64,000 nt of DNA from Natrinema halophilum (GTDB taxonomy: Archaea; Halobacteriota; Halobacteria; Halobacteriales; Natrialbaceae). The DNA is taken from the NCBI RefSeq assembly GCF_013402815.2, contig NZ_CP058601.1, positions 2,666,001 to 2,730,000 of the forward strand, in the 5' to 3' direction. This document shows, in pieces, positions 25,713-33,514 of this stretch. The translations under genes and the position numbers were made by a program. The notes beneath the pieces were generated by a model, which searched no databases, was not told the origin of the DNA, and was given only the letters and a program-made list of their open reading frames with translations. Position 1 is the stretch's first letter, and every line of letters starts with the position of its first letter.

Positions 25713-25931
25713 ATGGAATTTGAAACAGGATTCACGAAATACCCGAAAATGTCCGTTTTCATGCTCGTATTTGCGATTTTCCTCATGGCCTCGTCGATCT
25801 ATTTTGAAGGGATAGACGGGATACTGAGAGTAGATAACTTTTGGGAAACGGCGATATTCTTTTCGGCAGGTGCGATGGGACTGATTTCGCTGTCTGCGCT
25901 GGTATGGGTCGTTTTCCTGAAAGAGAGTTAG
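25713..25931 (+). CDS. Two-helix membrane protein, immunity-like paralogue 3
   Basis: A 72-residue paralogue, very close to paralogue 1 (shared TKYPKMSVFMLVFAIFLM, FWETAIFF and GLISLSAL). The C-terminus differs (WVVFLKES). It is 393 bp after paralogue 2. The spacer that follows starts with the same GATTCCGTATAG sequence but then diverges, so the repeat array ends here. Close similarity of copies 1 and 3, with copy 2 divergent, argues either for gene conversion or for selection to diversify copy 2. Confidence 0.75.
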   Translation: MEFETGFTKYPKMSVFMLVFAIFLMASSIYFEGIDGILRVDNFWETAIFFSAGAMGLISLSALVWVVFLKES

Positions 25932-26080
25932 ATTCCGTATAGCGACATCGGTTCATTCGGGCCTCCTTTTTTCGAGAATAGGGGAGTAGTAGCTACCCGT
26001 GGGGATATCGCTCTGGATATGGTCTGAATTCAGGGAACTACGAGTCAAGATAACTGACCATATCGAGAAATAGGCCAGTG

Positions 26081-26430
26081 TCACAGTGGTACATCGAAGC
26101 ATGATTGGCCGGACCCAGAATCAAAGAAATAAGGGACGCCGCCTTCGACCCACCAGAGGTCCCGATCGTGGTTCTCCTTCAACCACTCTCGGGCCTCGTC
26201 GATGGACGTGAGGCGAACGTTGTCTCGGGCTCCCCCTCCGTAATACTCGAGGGGGAGTTCGGGTCCTTGCCGAGTTCTCGGATGATGTCTTCGACTCGGC
26301 CCTGATCCGATGACTTGAACCCGCTGTTCTTCAACTTATCGACGGTCCACTTCTTGGACCCAACGACTTCGTCACGGATCAGTGTCTCCACCACATCCGC
26401 TTCGAGTTCGTAGTCGGTTTTCTTCGCCAT
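26081..26430 (-). CDS. Small island protein with a one-base frameshift
   Basis: Starting at ATG 26430 the first frame reads MAKKTDYELEADVVETLIRD, then WTVDKLKNSGFKSSDQGRVE and ELGKDPNSP, and would end at 26179 in low-quality sequence. Shifting by one base in the G5 run at 26251-26255 continues a much better frame: LEYYGGGARDNVRLTSIDEA, REWLKENHDRDLWWVEGG, to a TGA at 26081-26083, giving about 116 residues. The protein looks soluble and charged; I recall similar proteins of unknown function in haloarchaeal accessory regions but cannot name a family. One base is missing either in the genome or in the read. It is divergent from the HTH gene at 26543. Confidence 0.55.
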
Positions 26431-26467
26431 CGGTATATCGTGATTATAGTGCCATGTACTTACATCT

Positions 26468-26534
26468 GTTGTTTGTGAGCAACATCAACGTAGTCTGGCG
26501 ACAACAAATTATAAGTGCTGTACTAACATTGTTG
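26468..26534. promoter_or_regulatory. Shared operator-like repeats between the divergent island genes
   Basis: An inverted pair CAACAA (26502-26507) and TTGTTG (26529-26534) brackets the box A ATTATAAG of the rightward HTH gene. A second inverted pair GTTG and CAAC lies at about 26469-26483, closer to the leftward gene, whose own TATA-like ACTATAATC is at about 26437-26447. Bracketing of the promoter suggests autoregulation by the HTH protein. Confidence 0.4.
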
Positions 26535-26542
26535 CTAGTAGG

Positions 26543-26869
26543 ATGTCGAAAACCGAATCCGACCGATCGAATGGCGGTGGGAAAATCATCTACGACGTGC
26601 TAGGCGACCACCCAAGAACCCGGATAGTGTTCACGCTGATAGCCCAGTCCCGACGTGGCGACACCCACGACCTGAATATCTCCGACCTCGCTCGCATGGC
26701 CGGAGTGGAACGATCAACCGTCTACGACCACATAGACCAGTTGCTTGAGACAGGGGTCGTTGAGGAATCACGGACGATCGGCAACTCGAAAATGTACCAG
26801 ATAAACCGGGACAGCGAGGCAGCCAAAGGACTAGCAAAGTTTGACGACGCAAGGCTGATGGAGGAGTGA
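26543..26869 (+). CDS. Winged-helix transcriptional regulator (ArsR-like)
   Basis: A 108-residue protein of the small haloarchaeal winged-helix type. After a polar N-terminus come IIYDVLGDHPRTRIVFTLIA, DLNISDLARMAGVERSTVYD (helix-turn-helix with recognition helix VERSTVYDHI) and LLETGVVEESRTIGNSKMYQ (the wing). It probably controls the island genes, including itself, since inverted repeats flank its box A. It is divergent from the frameshifted small gene at 26430. Confidence 0.8.
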   Translation: MSKTESDRSNGGGKIIYDVLGDHPRTRIVFTLIAQSRRGDTHDLNISDLARMAGVERSTVYDHIDQLLETGVVEESRTIGNSKMYQINRDSEAAKGLAKFDDARLMEE

Positions 26870-27173
26870 AGGTCAGCGTTGCCACTACGCGGCCCTCGAG
26901 CGTTGTACCAACCCGCTACGCAGAACTTCCACGGAGCGGGTAACAGGCCTCAAAAACAGACTTTGGATATAATTGAGAATTCAACTAGCAATACATTTCC
27001 GCAGATTTTGATAGCTCTAACTGACGCATCGGAGAAACACTGAATGGTGGTGCAGCGGTGACCGCTTCGCCGGCGAGGGGCGCTGAATCCGAGACGACCG
27101 ATCGCGAACCCAACGGCCGGCGTCCATCCGGAAATTTATCCCGGATGGCGACCCATCATCGACCGATGAATCG
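26870..27173. other. Intergenic right border of the accessory island
   Basis: No gene is seen. The left two-thirds (about 26950-27020) are AT-rich and non-coding; GC content rises again by about 27050. A TATA-like GGAAATTTATCC at about 27130-27141 would serve the DHH gene at 27174. No tRNA or attachment-site-like repeat was recognised. Confidence 0.4.
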
Positions 27174-28703
27174 ATGACAGGGCCGGTTCCCGAACTCGAG
27201 GATCGCGCGATAGCGTGTGCCAAGCGGTTGTGTGCGGCCGATCGCGTGCTGCTCGCCTCCCACATCGACGCGGACGGGCTGACGAGCGCCGCGATCGCCG
27301 CGCAGGCGCTCGAGCGGGCGGGGATCCCGTTCGAGACGGTCTTCGAGAAGCAACTCGACGAAGACGCGATCAGCGCGATCGCGGACACCGACTACGACAC
27401 CGTCCTGTTCACCGACTTCGGGAGCGGCCAGCTCGACGTGATCGGCGAATACGAGGACGCAGGCGATCTAACCCCGGTCATCGCGGACCACCACCAGCCC
27501 GCCGACCGGGAGACAGACTACCACCTCAACCCGCTCCTGTTCGGTATCAACGGCGCTTCGGAACTGTCGGGCGCCGGTGCGAGTTACGTCCTCGCACGGG
27601 CGCTCGCGGACGTGTGCAGTGGTTCCCGGGCCGCTGCAGCCGACGGCGGTGAACGAGTCGACGAATCGCGGTCCTCGTCGGAACACCGTTCCGACGGCGG
27701 AGCCGTCGCCGAATCGACGGGGCCCACAGCCCGCGCCGACAACCGCGATCTGGCCGCTCTCGCAGTGGTCGGCGCCGTCGGCGACATGCAGGCCGCCGGC
27801 GGCGAACTCCACGGCGCAAACGCGGAGATCGTCGCAGAGGGCGTCGAGGCCGGCGTCATCGAGACCGGCAAGGACCTCGCGCTCTACGGGAAACAGACCC
27901 GGCCGCTCCCGAAACTGCTCGAGTACGCCACCGACGTCCACATCCCCGGCATCTCGAACGATGCGAACGGCGCGCTGCGCTTCCTGGACGAACTCGATCT
28001 CGAGTTGAAACGCGACGGCGAATGGCGGCGCTGGGCCGGCCTCACGAGCGAGGAAAAACAGACCGTCGCCAGCGCGCTCGTTCGACGGGCCGTCTCGCGG
28101 GGCGTCCCCGCGACGAAGATCGATGGGCTCGTAAGCACTGCCTACGTCCTGAGCGAGGAATCCGTCGGAACGGAACTGCGGGACGCGAGCGAGTTTTCGA
28201 CCCTGCTCAACGCGACTGCCCGGTACGAGCGCGCCGACGTCGGTCTCAGCGTCTGTCTCGGCGATCGAGGCGGCGCGCTCGAGCGCGCACGCCAGCTCCT
28301 GCGCGAGCACCGGCGAAACCTCTCGAACGGGATCGATCTCGTCACCCGCGAGGGGGTCACACAGGAAGACCACGTGCAGTGGTTCCACGCCGGCGATCGC
28401 ATTCGCGAGACGATCGTCGGCATCGTCGCGGGGATGGCGATGGGCAACGCGGGGATCAGCCGCTCGAAGCCGATCGTCGCGTTCGCGGACAAGAACGACG
28501 AGGAAGTGAAGGTCTCTGCCAGAGGAACTCACTCCCTCGTTCGCAAGGGGCTCGACCTCTCGATCGTGATGGGAGATGCGTCCCGCGCCATCGGTGGCGA
28601 CGGCGGCGGTCACGACGTCGCCGCGGGCGCGACGGTCCCGAAAGGAAACGAAGAAGCGTTCGTCGAACGTGCCGACGAGATCGTCGGCGAACAACTCTCC
28701 TGA
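27174..28703 (+). CDS. DHH-family phosphoesterase/exonuclease, archaeal RecJ-like
   Basis: A 509-residue protein. The DHH domain shows VLLASHIDADGLTSAAIAA (motif I), DTVLFTDFGSGQ and VIADHHQPAD (the DHH triad), with NPLLFGINGASELSGAGASY after it. The C-terminal DHHA1-type domain has RSKPIVAFADKNDEEVKVSA and a GGDGGGHDVAAGATVP glycine motif. This is the layout of archaeal RecJ/GAN-like 5'-3' nucleases that act in replication and repair. A haloarchaeal low-complexity insertion of about 45 residues (residues about 150-195) separates motifs. Which of the several haloarchaeal RecJ paralogues it is cannot be stated. Confidence 0.88.
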   Translation: MTGPVPELEDRAIACAKRLCAADRVLLASHIDADGLTSAAIAAQALERAGIPFETVFEKQLDEDAISAIADTDYDTVLFTDFGSGQLDVIGEYEDAGDLTPVIADHHQPADRETDYHLNPLLFGINGASELSGAGASYVLARALADVCSGSRAAAADGGERVDESRSSSEHRSDGGAVAESTGPTARADNRDLAALAVVGAVGDMQAAGGELHGANAEIVAEGVEAGVIETGKDLALYGKQTRPLPKLLEYATDVHIPGISNDANGALRFLDELDLELKRDGEWRRWAGLTSEEKQTVASALVRRAVSRGVPATKIDGLVSTAYVLSEESVGTELRDASEFSTLLNATARYERADVGLSVCLGDRGGALERARQLLREHRRNLSNGIDLVTREGVTQEDHVQWFHAGDRIRETIVGIVAGMAMGNAGISRSKPIVAFADKNDEEVKVSARGTHSLVRKGLDLSIVMGDASRAIGGDGGGHDVAAGATVPKGNEEAFVERADEIVGEQLS

Positions 28704-28782
28704 CGCGACGGAAAAACACCCGTCGCAGTTCGTTCTGGCCGCCGAATCACGGTCGACGAGCCCAAGGCGGGTGCGCCTACGT

Positions 28783-29538
28783 TCAGGTCGATCTGTCCAT
28801 CGACGCCGGCACCGTCGGCAGCAACGGCGCGCGAGAGGTGAACATGTAGGCCGTCTTGCGCACCGCGCCTTTTCCGTACTGGACGGCGCTCTTGCGGATC
28901 GGCGTGCGCTTGCCGTGGATCTGGGTTCGACCCTCGAGGATCGCGTCGACGAGATCGTCACCGTCGATATCGGCTTTCGTGGGAGTCGCTGCGTCGGGCG
29001 TCACGAGAACCTCTGTATACGCTTTCCCGACGTTTGGAAGGTAGTGTGCATCGCTGGCCCCGATCTGTGGATAGTTTCGACGTCGTGCGAACGTTCGCGC
29101 ACGTCGGTTCCGGTAGCCGGTAAACAGCATCGAATTGTAGGTCTCGATCGCGTCGGCGTCGTCGATCCACCGCTTTCTGACGCCGTGGCGGCTGCGCTGG
29201 AACGGGTGCGGTACGATCGCGACGCCGCCCAATTCGCGAACGATCTCGACGGTATCCATGAACGGCTGGCCGGGATCGGGGCGGTTCTCGACGCCAATCG
29301 CCAGTAAATGGCCGTGCTGGGTTGAAACTTCGACGCCGGGAATCCCGATCAGTCCGTACTGCGGCGCGAGGTTCGCCGCCCGGCGCGATTCATCGATTTC
29401 GTCGTGGTCCGTGATGACCACCCCGTCGAGGCCGATATCGGCGGCGTGCTCGAGAATGAGTTCGATCGGTTCGTGTCCGTCGTAGGAGTCGTCGGAGTGG
29501 ACGTGGAAGTCGATCGCAAACGGAATCTGCGTGGTCAT
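28783..29538 (-). CDS. PHP-domain phosphoesterase (PHP-associated type)
   Basis: A 251-residue metal-dependent phosphoesterase. Metal motifs are FAIDFHVHSDDSYDGHEP, VVITDHDEIDESR, IPGVEVSTQHGHLLAIGV, VAIVPHPFQRSRHG and QIGASDAHYLPNVG, covering the histidine/aspartate set of PHP enzymes. The C-terminal 60 residues (from about KADIDGDDLVDAILEGRTQ) form the PHP-C extension seen in many archaeal members. Substrate unknown. Convergent with the RecJ-like gene, with 79 nt between stops. A second, different PHP protein is at 1205. Confidence 0.85.
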   Translation of the reverse strand: MTTQIPFAIDFHVHSDDSYDGHEPIELILEHAADIGLDGVVITDHDEIDESRRAANLAPQYGLIGIPGVEVSTQHGHLLAIGVENRPDPGQPFMDTVEIVRELGGVAIVPHPFQRSRHGVRKRWIDDADAIETYNSMLFTGYRNRRARTFARRRNYPQIGASDAHYLPNVGKAYTEVLVTPDAATPTKADIDGDDLVDAILEGRTQIHGKRTPIRKSAVQYGKGAVRKTAYMFTSRAPLLPTVPASMDRST

Positions 29539-29986
29539 TGGGGGATATCAGGTGTCGGATGCAGCGGGAGTCGCTACCACCAATAATTCGTTGGTCCGCA
29601 TAAACGCTATGCTGCTGATCGGTAGTCGCGTTGTGCCAGAATTCAATATATCGATATGCGATTTATGCCGGCCAAGGGCACCAGTTGCAGGAAGCGGCGA
29701 CGCGCGGTTCGAGACGCACATTGGACGCGGATAAGCGTAGTTTACCGACTCGCCCGGTGGGAAGTCGGGCCGGCTCAGATATCGACCGCGGGTAGCAGTC
29801 TGTTACCTGGTCGTTCGACGCGATAACTGTCTCTCTCGAGCGAAGCAGGGCTGCTCGGGTCCCGTAGAAACTATCACCGCTGTAGCGACCGGTCACCCTC
29901 GTAGCGTCCGACAGCGATCCGTTCGGTCGCGTGTGATGCGGCTGTTCGTTGGTGCCCGCGTCGCGGTCACCGACTTCCACAGGCCG
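29539..29986. other. Intergenic region, nothing recognised
   Basis: About 450 bp. Short frames on both strands have poor composition and no recognisable motif. There is an AT-rich patch (AATTCAATATATCGATATGC) at about 29640-29660, possibly a promoter in either direction. No repeat or RNA gene was found. Confidence 0.3.
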
Positions 29987-30379
29987 TCACCTCGGCGATT
30001 GTACCCGTCCCGTCGGAATGAGATCAGAAAGAGGGACGCTGTCGACCACCTCCTCAACCTTGAGCGGACCGTCGGCTGCCGAGACGGTGTCGTGAATTCG
30101 CTGCATACACTCGAGCAGGCCGTCGATCGCAGCCTGGCGCGTCGAGACGCGCCCGATCGACTGAGAGATCGTCCGATCCGTCATGAAATACCGGTATTGG
30201 AGTTCCCAGCACCGACAGAGTCCGAGTCCCGGGTGGGAGCGATCGGCGAGGGTGCAATCTGCGATCAGCTCTATCGACGGCCGATTGTGCCGGTAGACGA
30301 ACCGATCGTCTTGACATTCGACGGGGCCCCATCTCGGCGGTAACGCTTCTCGAGGGATAGGGTCCTGATCAACAGTCAT
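29987..30379 (-). CDS. Haloarchaeal protein of unknown function (130 aa)
   Basis: A 130-residue soluble protein with DDRFVYRHNRPSIELIADCT, a WELQYRYFMTDRTISQSIG segment and a STRQAAIDGLLECMQRIHDT helix. Codon use and acidic/basic balance look coding, and the W-E-x-x-YR...IG.V.TR..A...L..CM pattern seems familiar from haloarchaeal hypothetical proteins, but I cannot name a family. No signal peptide or membrane segment is seen. It stands alone between intergenic regions. Confidence 0.5.
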   Translation of the reverse strand: MTVDQDPIPREALPPRWGPVECQDDRFVYRHNRPSIELIADCTLADRSHPGLGLCRCWELQYRYFMTDRTISQSIGRVSTRQAAIDGLLECMQRIHDTVSAADGPLKVEEVVDSVPLSDLIPTGRVQSPR

Positions 30380-30611
30380 GTACAGCGATATCGCCTAGAA
30401 TGGGAGTGATCGTTCCGCCTGCATACGCCAAGTCCTATATACGGAACCCGTACCGTTTCAGTCCGCTTGCATACGGACACGCGGTGCATCGGCGCCCGAG
30501 TCACGGAATCCGACCCGAGTCAGACGGCCGAAACGCCGCTCAAATCGGACGAAATGCCCTTGAGCGGGGACGATCGTCCGACTTTTGTCTCCGCTCGTAC
30601 TGAAAGAGGAT

Positions 30612-30929
30612 ATGGCCGATTTCGATCCCGAACAATTCGAGGACAAATACGCGAACTACTTTCCCGAACTCCAGCAGGCGTACAAGAACGCATTCAACCG
30701 AATGAACGACCGGTTCGACTCCCAGCTCGTTCACGCGATCGACCAGCAGGTGTTGAACGAAAGCGAGCCTTTCTACGAAGGCGACGGTGAGTTTCGCGTC
30801 GAACTCCCGGACGATCCGTACGAGCGCATCTCAGGTGTCCTCGTCGACGAAGATCGGTTCGAAGAGGTCCTCGAAATCCACGTCGAGGAGATAGAGACCG
30901 AACTCCAGCGCGTCTTTGGATTCGCCTGA
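30612..30929 (+). CDS. Small haloarchaeal protein, DUF5783-like
   Basis: A 105-residue acidic protein starting MADFDPEQFEDKYANYFPEL. It has RMNDRFDSQLVHAIDQQVLN and PFYEGDGEFRVELPDDPYER in the middle and ends in an amphipathic helix. This matches my memory of the haloarchaea-restricted family DUF5783 (unknown function). The ATG at 30612 is preferred to an upstream start at 30585. It precedes the NifU-like gene by 83 nt on the same strand. Confidence 0.7.
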   Translation: MADFDPEQFEDKYANYFPELQQAYKNAFNRMNDRFDSQLVHAIDQQVLNESEPFYEGDGEFRVELPDDPYERISGVLVDEDRFEEVLEIHVEEIETELQRVFGFA

Positions 30930-31012
30930 TCTGTGGCGACAGGCGTCGCCGACGACGATAGCCGAACATGGAGGACGGAAGGTTTAGGGGGGCTGATACC
31001 CAACGTCATTCT

Positions 31013-31369
31013 ATGAGTACTGAGACCCAAAACGACGGGGACGATCTCGAGGAGCGCGTGACGAACTTCCTTCGCCGTAACTTCCCGCAAATTCAGATGC
31101 ACGGCGGTAGCGCGGCGATTCAGGACATCGATCGCGAATCGGGCGAAGTAAGCATCGCCCTCGGCGGTGCCTGCAGCGGCTGTGGCATTTCCCCGATGAC
31201 GATTCAGGCAATCAAGAGCCGAATGGTCAAGGAAATCCCCGAAATCGAGAAAGTTAACGCCTCCACCGGCATGGACAGCGACGACGACATGGGCGGCATG
31301 AGCCCCTCGTTCCCCGGCGAGACCGTCGACGACGGCGAAACCGACGAAGGACCGGAAGCTCCGTTCTAA
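31013..31369 (+). CDS. NifU-like iron-sulphur scaffold domain protein
   Basis: A 118-residue protein with a single NifU C-terminal domain: VTNFLRRNFPQIQMHGGSAA, then ALGGACSGCGISPMTIQAIK with the CxxC that holds a transferable [4Fe-4S] cluster, and VKEIPEIEKVNAST. An acidic tail follows. Such proteins pass Fe-S clusters to ferredoxins and reductases; this window encodes several clients (ferredoxin, nitrate and nitrite reductases). Start at 31013, since a longer frame to 30968 begins with unconserved sequence. Confidence 0.9.
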   Translation: MSTETQNDGDDLEERVTNFLRRNFPQIQMHGGSAAIQDIDRESGEVSIALGGACSGCGISPMTIQAIKSRMVKEIPEIEKVNASTGMDSDDDMGGMSPSFPGETVDDGETDEGPEAPF

Positions 31370-31467
31370 CCAGGCGTTCGTCCCGCTCGAGTCCGAACCG
31401 ACGTTTTTGCACGTTCTCTTTCGATTCCCTCCGGACAGCGATCACTCCGTTCGCAGTGGCTCGACCG

Positions 31468-32376
31468 TCAGCGCAGGTCGCGGCCGCGTTCCCACGTCTC
31501 GACCAGCGTCGCGAGCGTGCGGTTCGTCGGCACCTCGAGGGAATGATCGGCCGCACGGTCGACGACGTAGCCGTTGATGGCATCGATTTCGGTACGTCGG
31601 CCGGCCAGAACGTCCTGGGACATCGATGACGTATTCGCCGCCGTCGCTTCGGCGACGGCCTCCATTTCGGCCAGCGCCTCTCGATTCGAGAGGGAAACGT
31701 CGCAGGCGCGAGCGATGCGGGCGGTTTCCCGGGTCGCGGCGCGTGCGAGGTCGTTCGCCGGTTCCGCGAGGATTGCTCCGTTTTCGGTCGCGGTCAGCGC
31801 TGTCACAGGATTGATCCCCGCGTTGACCGCGAGTTTCGCCCACAGACGTCGGGGCATGTCGTCCGCGACAGTCGTTTCGAGGCCCGAGACCGCGAACGCG
31901 TCGCCCACCCGCGCCGCGAGCGCCGACTGTCCGCCCGCTCGGTCGCCCAGAACGATATCGCCGTGACCCGTGCATTCGACCACGCCCGGCTCGCGGAGGA
32001 TCGCACCGTAAGTCGCCGTCCCCGCGAGTATCGGGACGTCGAGTCGCGACGCGAGCGTCGCTTCGTTGCCCATCCCGTTTTGCAGGGAAAGGACGGCGTC
32101 GACCGAACCCGTCGCAAGTGCGGTGGCAGCCGAGGCGGTATCGAACGATTTGACCGTCACGACGGCGAGGTCCGCCTCGAGTTCCGTTCCGTCCGTCGTC
32201 GCGGTCGGGAAGACGCGTGTCGGGCCGTCCTCGTCTACGCCCTCGAGACGGAGGCCCGACTCGCGGACGGCGCGAGCGTGGGGTTTGCGCGCTACAAGGG
32301 TAACGTCGTGGTCGCGGGCGAGCACCCCGCCGACGAGACTGCCGAGGCTTCCGGCCCCGAAGACGACGATGTCCAT
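31468..32376 (-). CDS. panE: 2-dehydropantoate 2-reductase (ketopantoate reductase)
   Basis: A 302-residue NADPH-dependent reductase producing pantoate for coenzyme A. The N-terminus MDIVVFGAGSLGSLVGGVLA is the GxGxxG site. TVKSFDTASAATAL and VLSLQNGMGNEATLA are the ketopantoate-reductase core motifs, and AKLAVNAGINPVTALT holds the catalytic lysine and substrate asparagine. The C-terminal helical domain includes NTSSMSQDVLAGRRTEIDAI and NGYVV. Start at 32376, because the longer frame to 32418 puts residues before the glycine motif. Archaeal pantoate synthesis uses this enzyme. Confidence 0.92.
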   Translation of the reverse strand: MDIVVFGAGSLGSLVGGVLARDHDVTLVARKPHARAVRESGLRLEGVDEDGPTRVFPTATTDGTELEADLAVVTVKSFDTASAATALATGSVDAVLSLQNGMGNEATLASRLDVPILAGTATYGAILREPGVVECTGHGDIVLGDRAGGQSALAARVGDAFAVSGLETTVADDMPRRLWAKLAVNAGINPVTALTATENGAILAEPANDLARAATRETARIARACDVSLSNREALAEMEAVAEATAANTSSMSQDVLAGRRTEIDAINGYVVDRAADHSLEVPTNRTLATLVETWERGRDLR

Positions 32377-32446
32377 GCGTCGAGGTGAAGCGGGCGAGTA
32401 CAAACTGTTTTCGTCCACCGACTTCGTTTACGTCATCCGGGTAGTG

Positions 32447-32740
32447 TCAGTCCTCCGTCCAGTAGTACAGGTCCTCCCGGCCGGCACCGCAGGCGGGGCA
32501 TTCGTCGGGAATATCGCTATCGAGGCGCCCCATCTCGCCACACTCCCAGCAACGCCACATCAACTCCGCTTCCCCGAACTCGTGCCCGGAACGGACGTGC
32601 TCGATGCTCAGTCCCTCGATTCCTTCTCGAAGCGTGACGTAGAGTCCGTCTTCGTCGACGCCGCGGACGCGACCGATTTCCGTGCCATCTTCGGTGTAAA
32701 CCGTCGTTCCGAACCCCAGTCGTTGCTGTTCCTCGGCCAT
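32447..32740 (-). CDS. Small zinc-ribbon protein, paralogue 1 (DUF7130-like)
   Basis: A 97-residue protein with an N-terminal beta domain (GFGTTVYTEDGTEIGRVRGV, then DEDGLYVTLREGIEGLSIEH) and a C-terminal zinc ribbon (RCWECGEMG and CPACGAGRED, two CxxC pairs), ending YYWTED. A paralogue with the same layout lies at 39457 on the other side of the nitrate cluster, sharing SGHEFGEAELMWRC and YWTED. The family is haloarchaeal, recalled as DUF7130, function unknown; the ribbon resembles rubredoxin-like zinc ribbons. Its stop is 70 nt beyond the panE start region and faces away from mobA. Confidence 0.75.
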   Translation of the reverse strand: MAEEQQRLGFGTTVYTEDGTEIGRVRGVDEDGLYVTLREGIEGLSIEHVRSGHEFGEAELMWRCWECGEMGRLDSDIPDECPACGAGREDLYYWTED

Positions 32741-32891
32741 ACGCGACGGTACCACACACGCGAGCATAAACTCTATCGTGCTATACGGAATTTCGGGGAC
32801 GGTGTCAGCGGTTCCGCCTCGCACAGCGCTTCGGGTCACCGCCTCGCATGCAAACCGGGACTGTCGATATCGAGCGGCCGCTCGACGAAAA

Positions 32892-33514
32892 CTACCGGCA
32901 ACCCGACGGAGACTCGGGAGGGGCACTTCGGTCGGAATGCTGGTTCTCGATCGCCCGGAGTTCGGCACGCGTATCGATATCCGAGACGACGAGCGCGGGT
33001 GCGGAGCTCGAGACGGTCACGACCGACAGGTATCGAGCAGGTCAAATACCGCTCCGGACCCGGCGTGGAGGGCCCTGTCGGCCGCGGCAACGACCGCGTG
33101 CGTGTGATAAACTGCAGCCAGCGGGCGCGATCGTCCGTCGATACGCGGGACTGCGCCGTCACCGTCAGCCGCGTCGAACAGCCGGTTCGCGAGACCGGCA
33201 CGGACGAACGGCATATCACACGCCACGACGAACGTCCAGCGGCCCCGGGCGATGCGACACCCGGTCCGGATTCCCGCGACCGGGCCGCCGTCGGGAACCG
33301 GGTCGACCGCCAACCGATGCCGAACAGCCGCGAGCGCCGCTGCGATGTCCTCACATTGCTCCTCGCGGCAATTGACGAGTATCTCGTCGACTGCAGGTGC
33401 GACGCATTCGGCAATCCGATGCACGAGAGGGGCGCCGTCGAGTTCCGCGGTCGCCTTGTCGGAGTCGCGAAAGCGAGTCGAGTATCCGCCCGCGAGCACG
33501 ACCGCGGAGCGCAT
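32892..33514 (-). CDS. mobA: Molybdenum cofactor guanylyltransferase-like protein (NasC), with a one-base frameshift
   Basis: The protein starts [20 protein letters not shown], the nucleotide-binding LAGGxSxRxGxxK-like motif. It continues with DPVPDGGPVAGIRTG and VVACDMPFVRAGLANRL (DMP metal motif) and AVPRIDGRSRPLAAVY. The first frame stops at 33017 after 165 residues, just after FDLLDT. Adding one base near 33028-33031 gives LSVVTVSSSAPALVVSDIDT then RAELRAIENQHS and a stop at 32892-32894, about 207 residues, the usual MobA length. It attaches GMP to molybdopterin for the nitrate reductase. Its ATG overlaps the stop of the transporter gene (TGATG), as in the nasABC arrangement of Haloferax. 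Confidence 0.85.

Noticed and set aside
29663-29980. A 105-codon minus-strand frame between the PHP gene and the 130-aa protein gene.
   Set aside because: Low-complexity basic/serine composition, no motif and no promoter; not supported as a gene.
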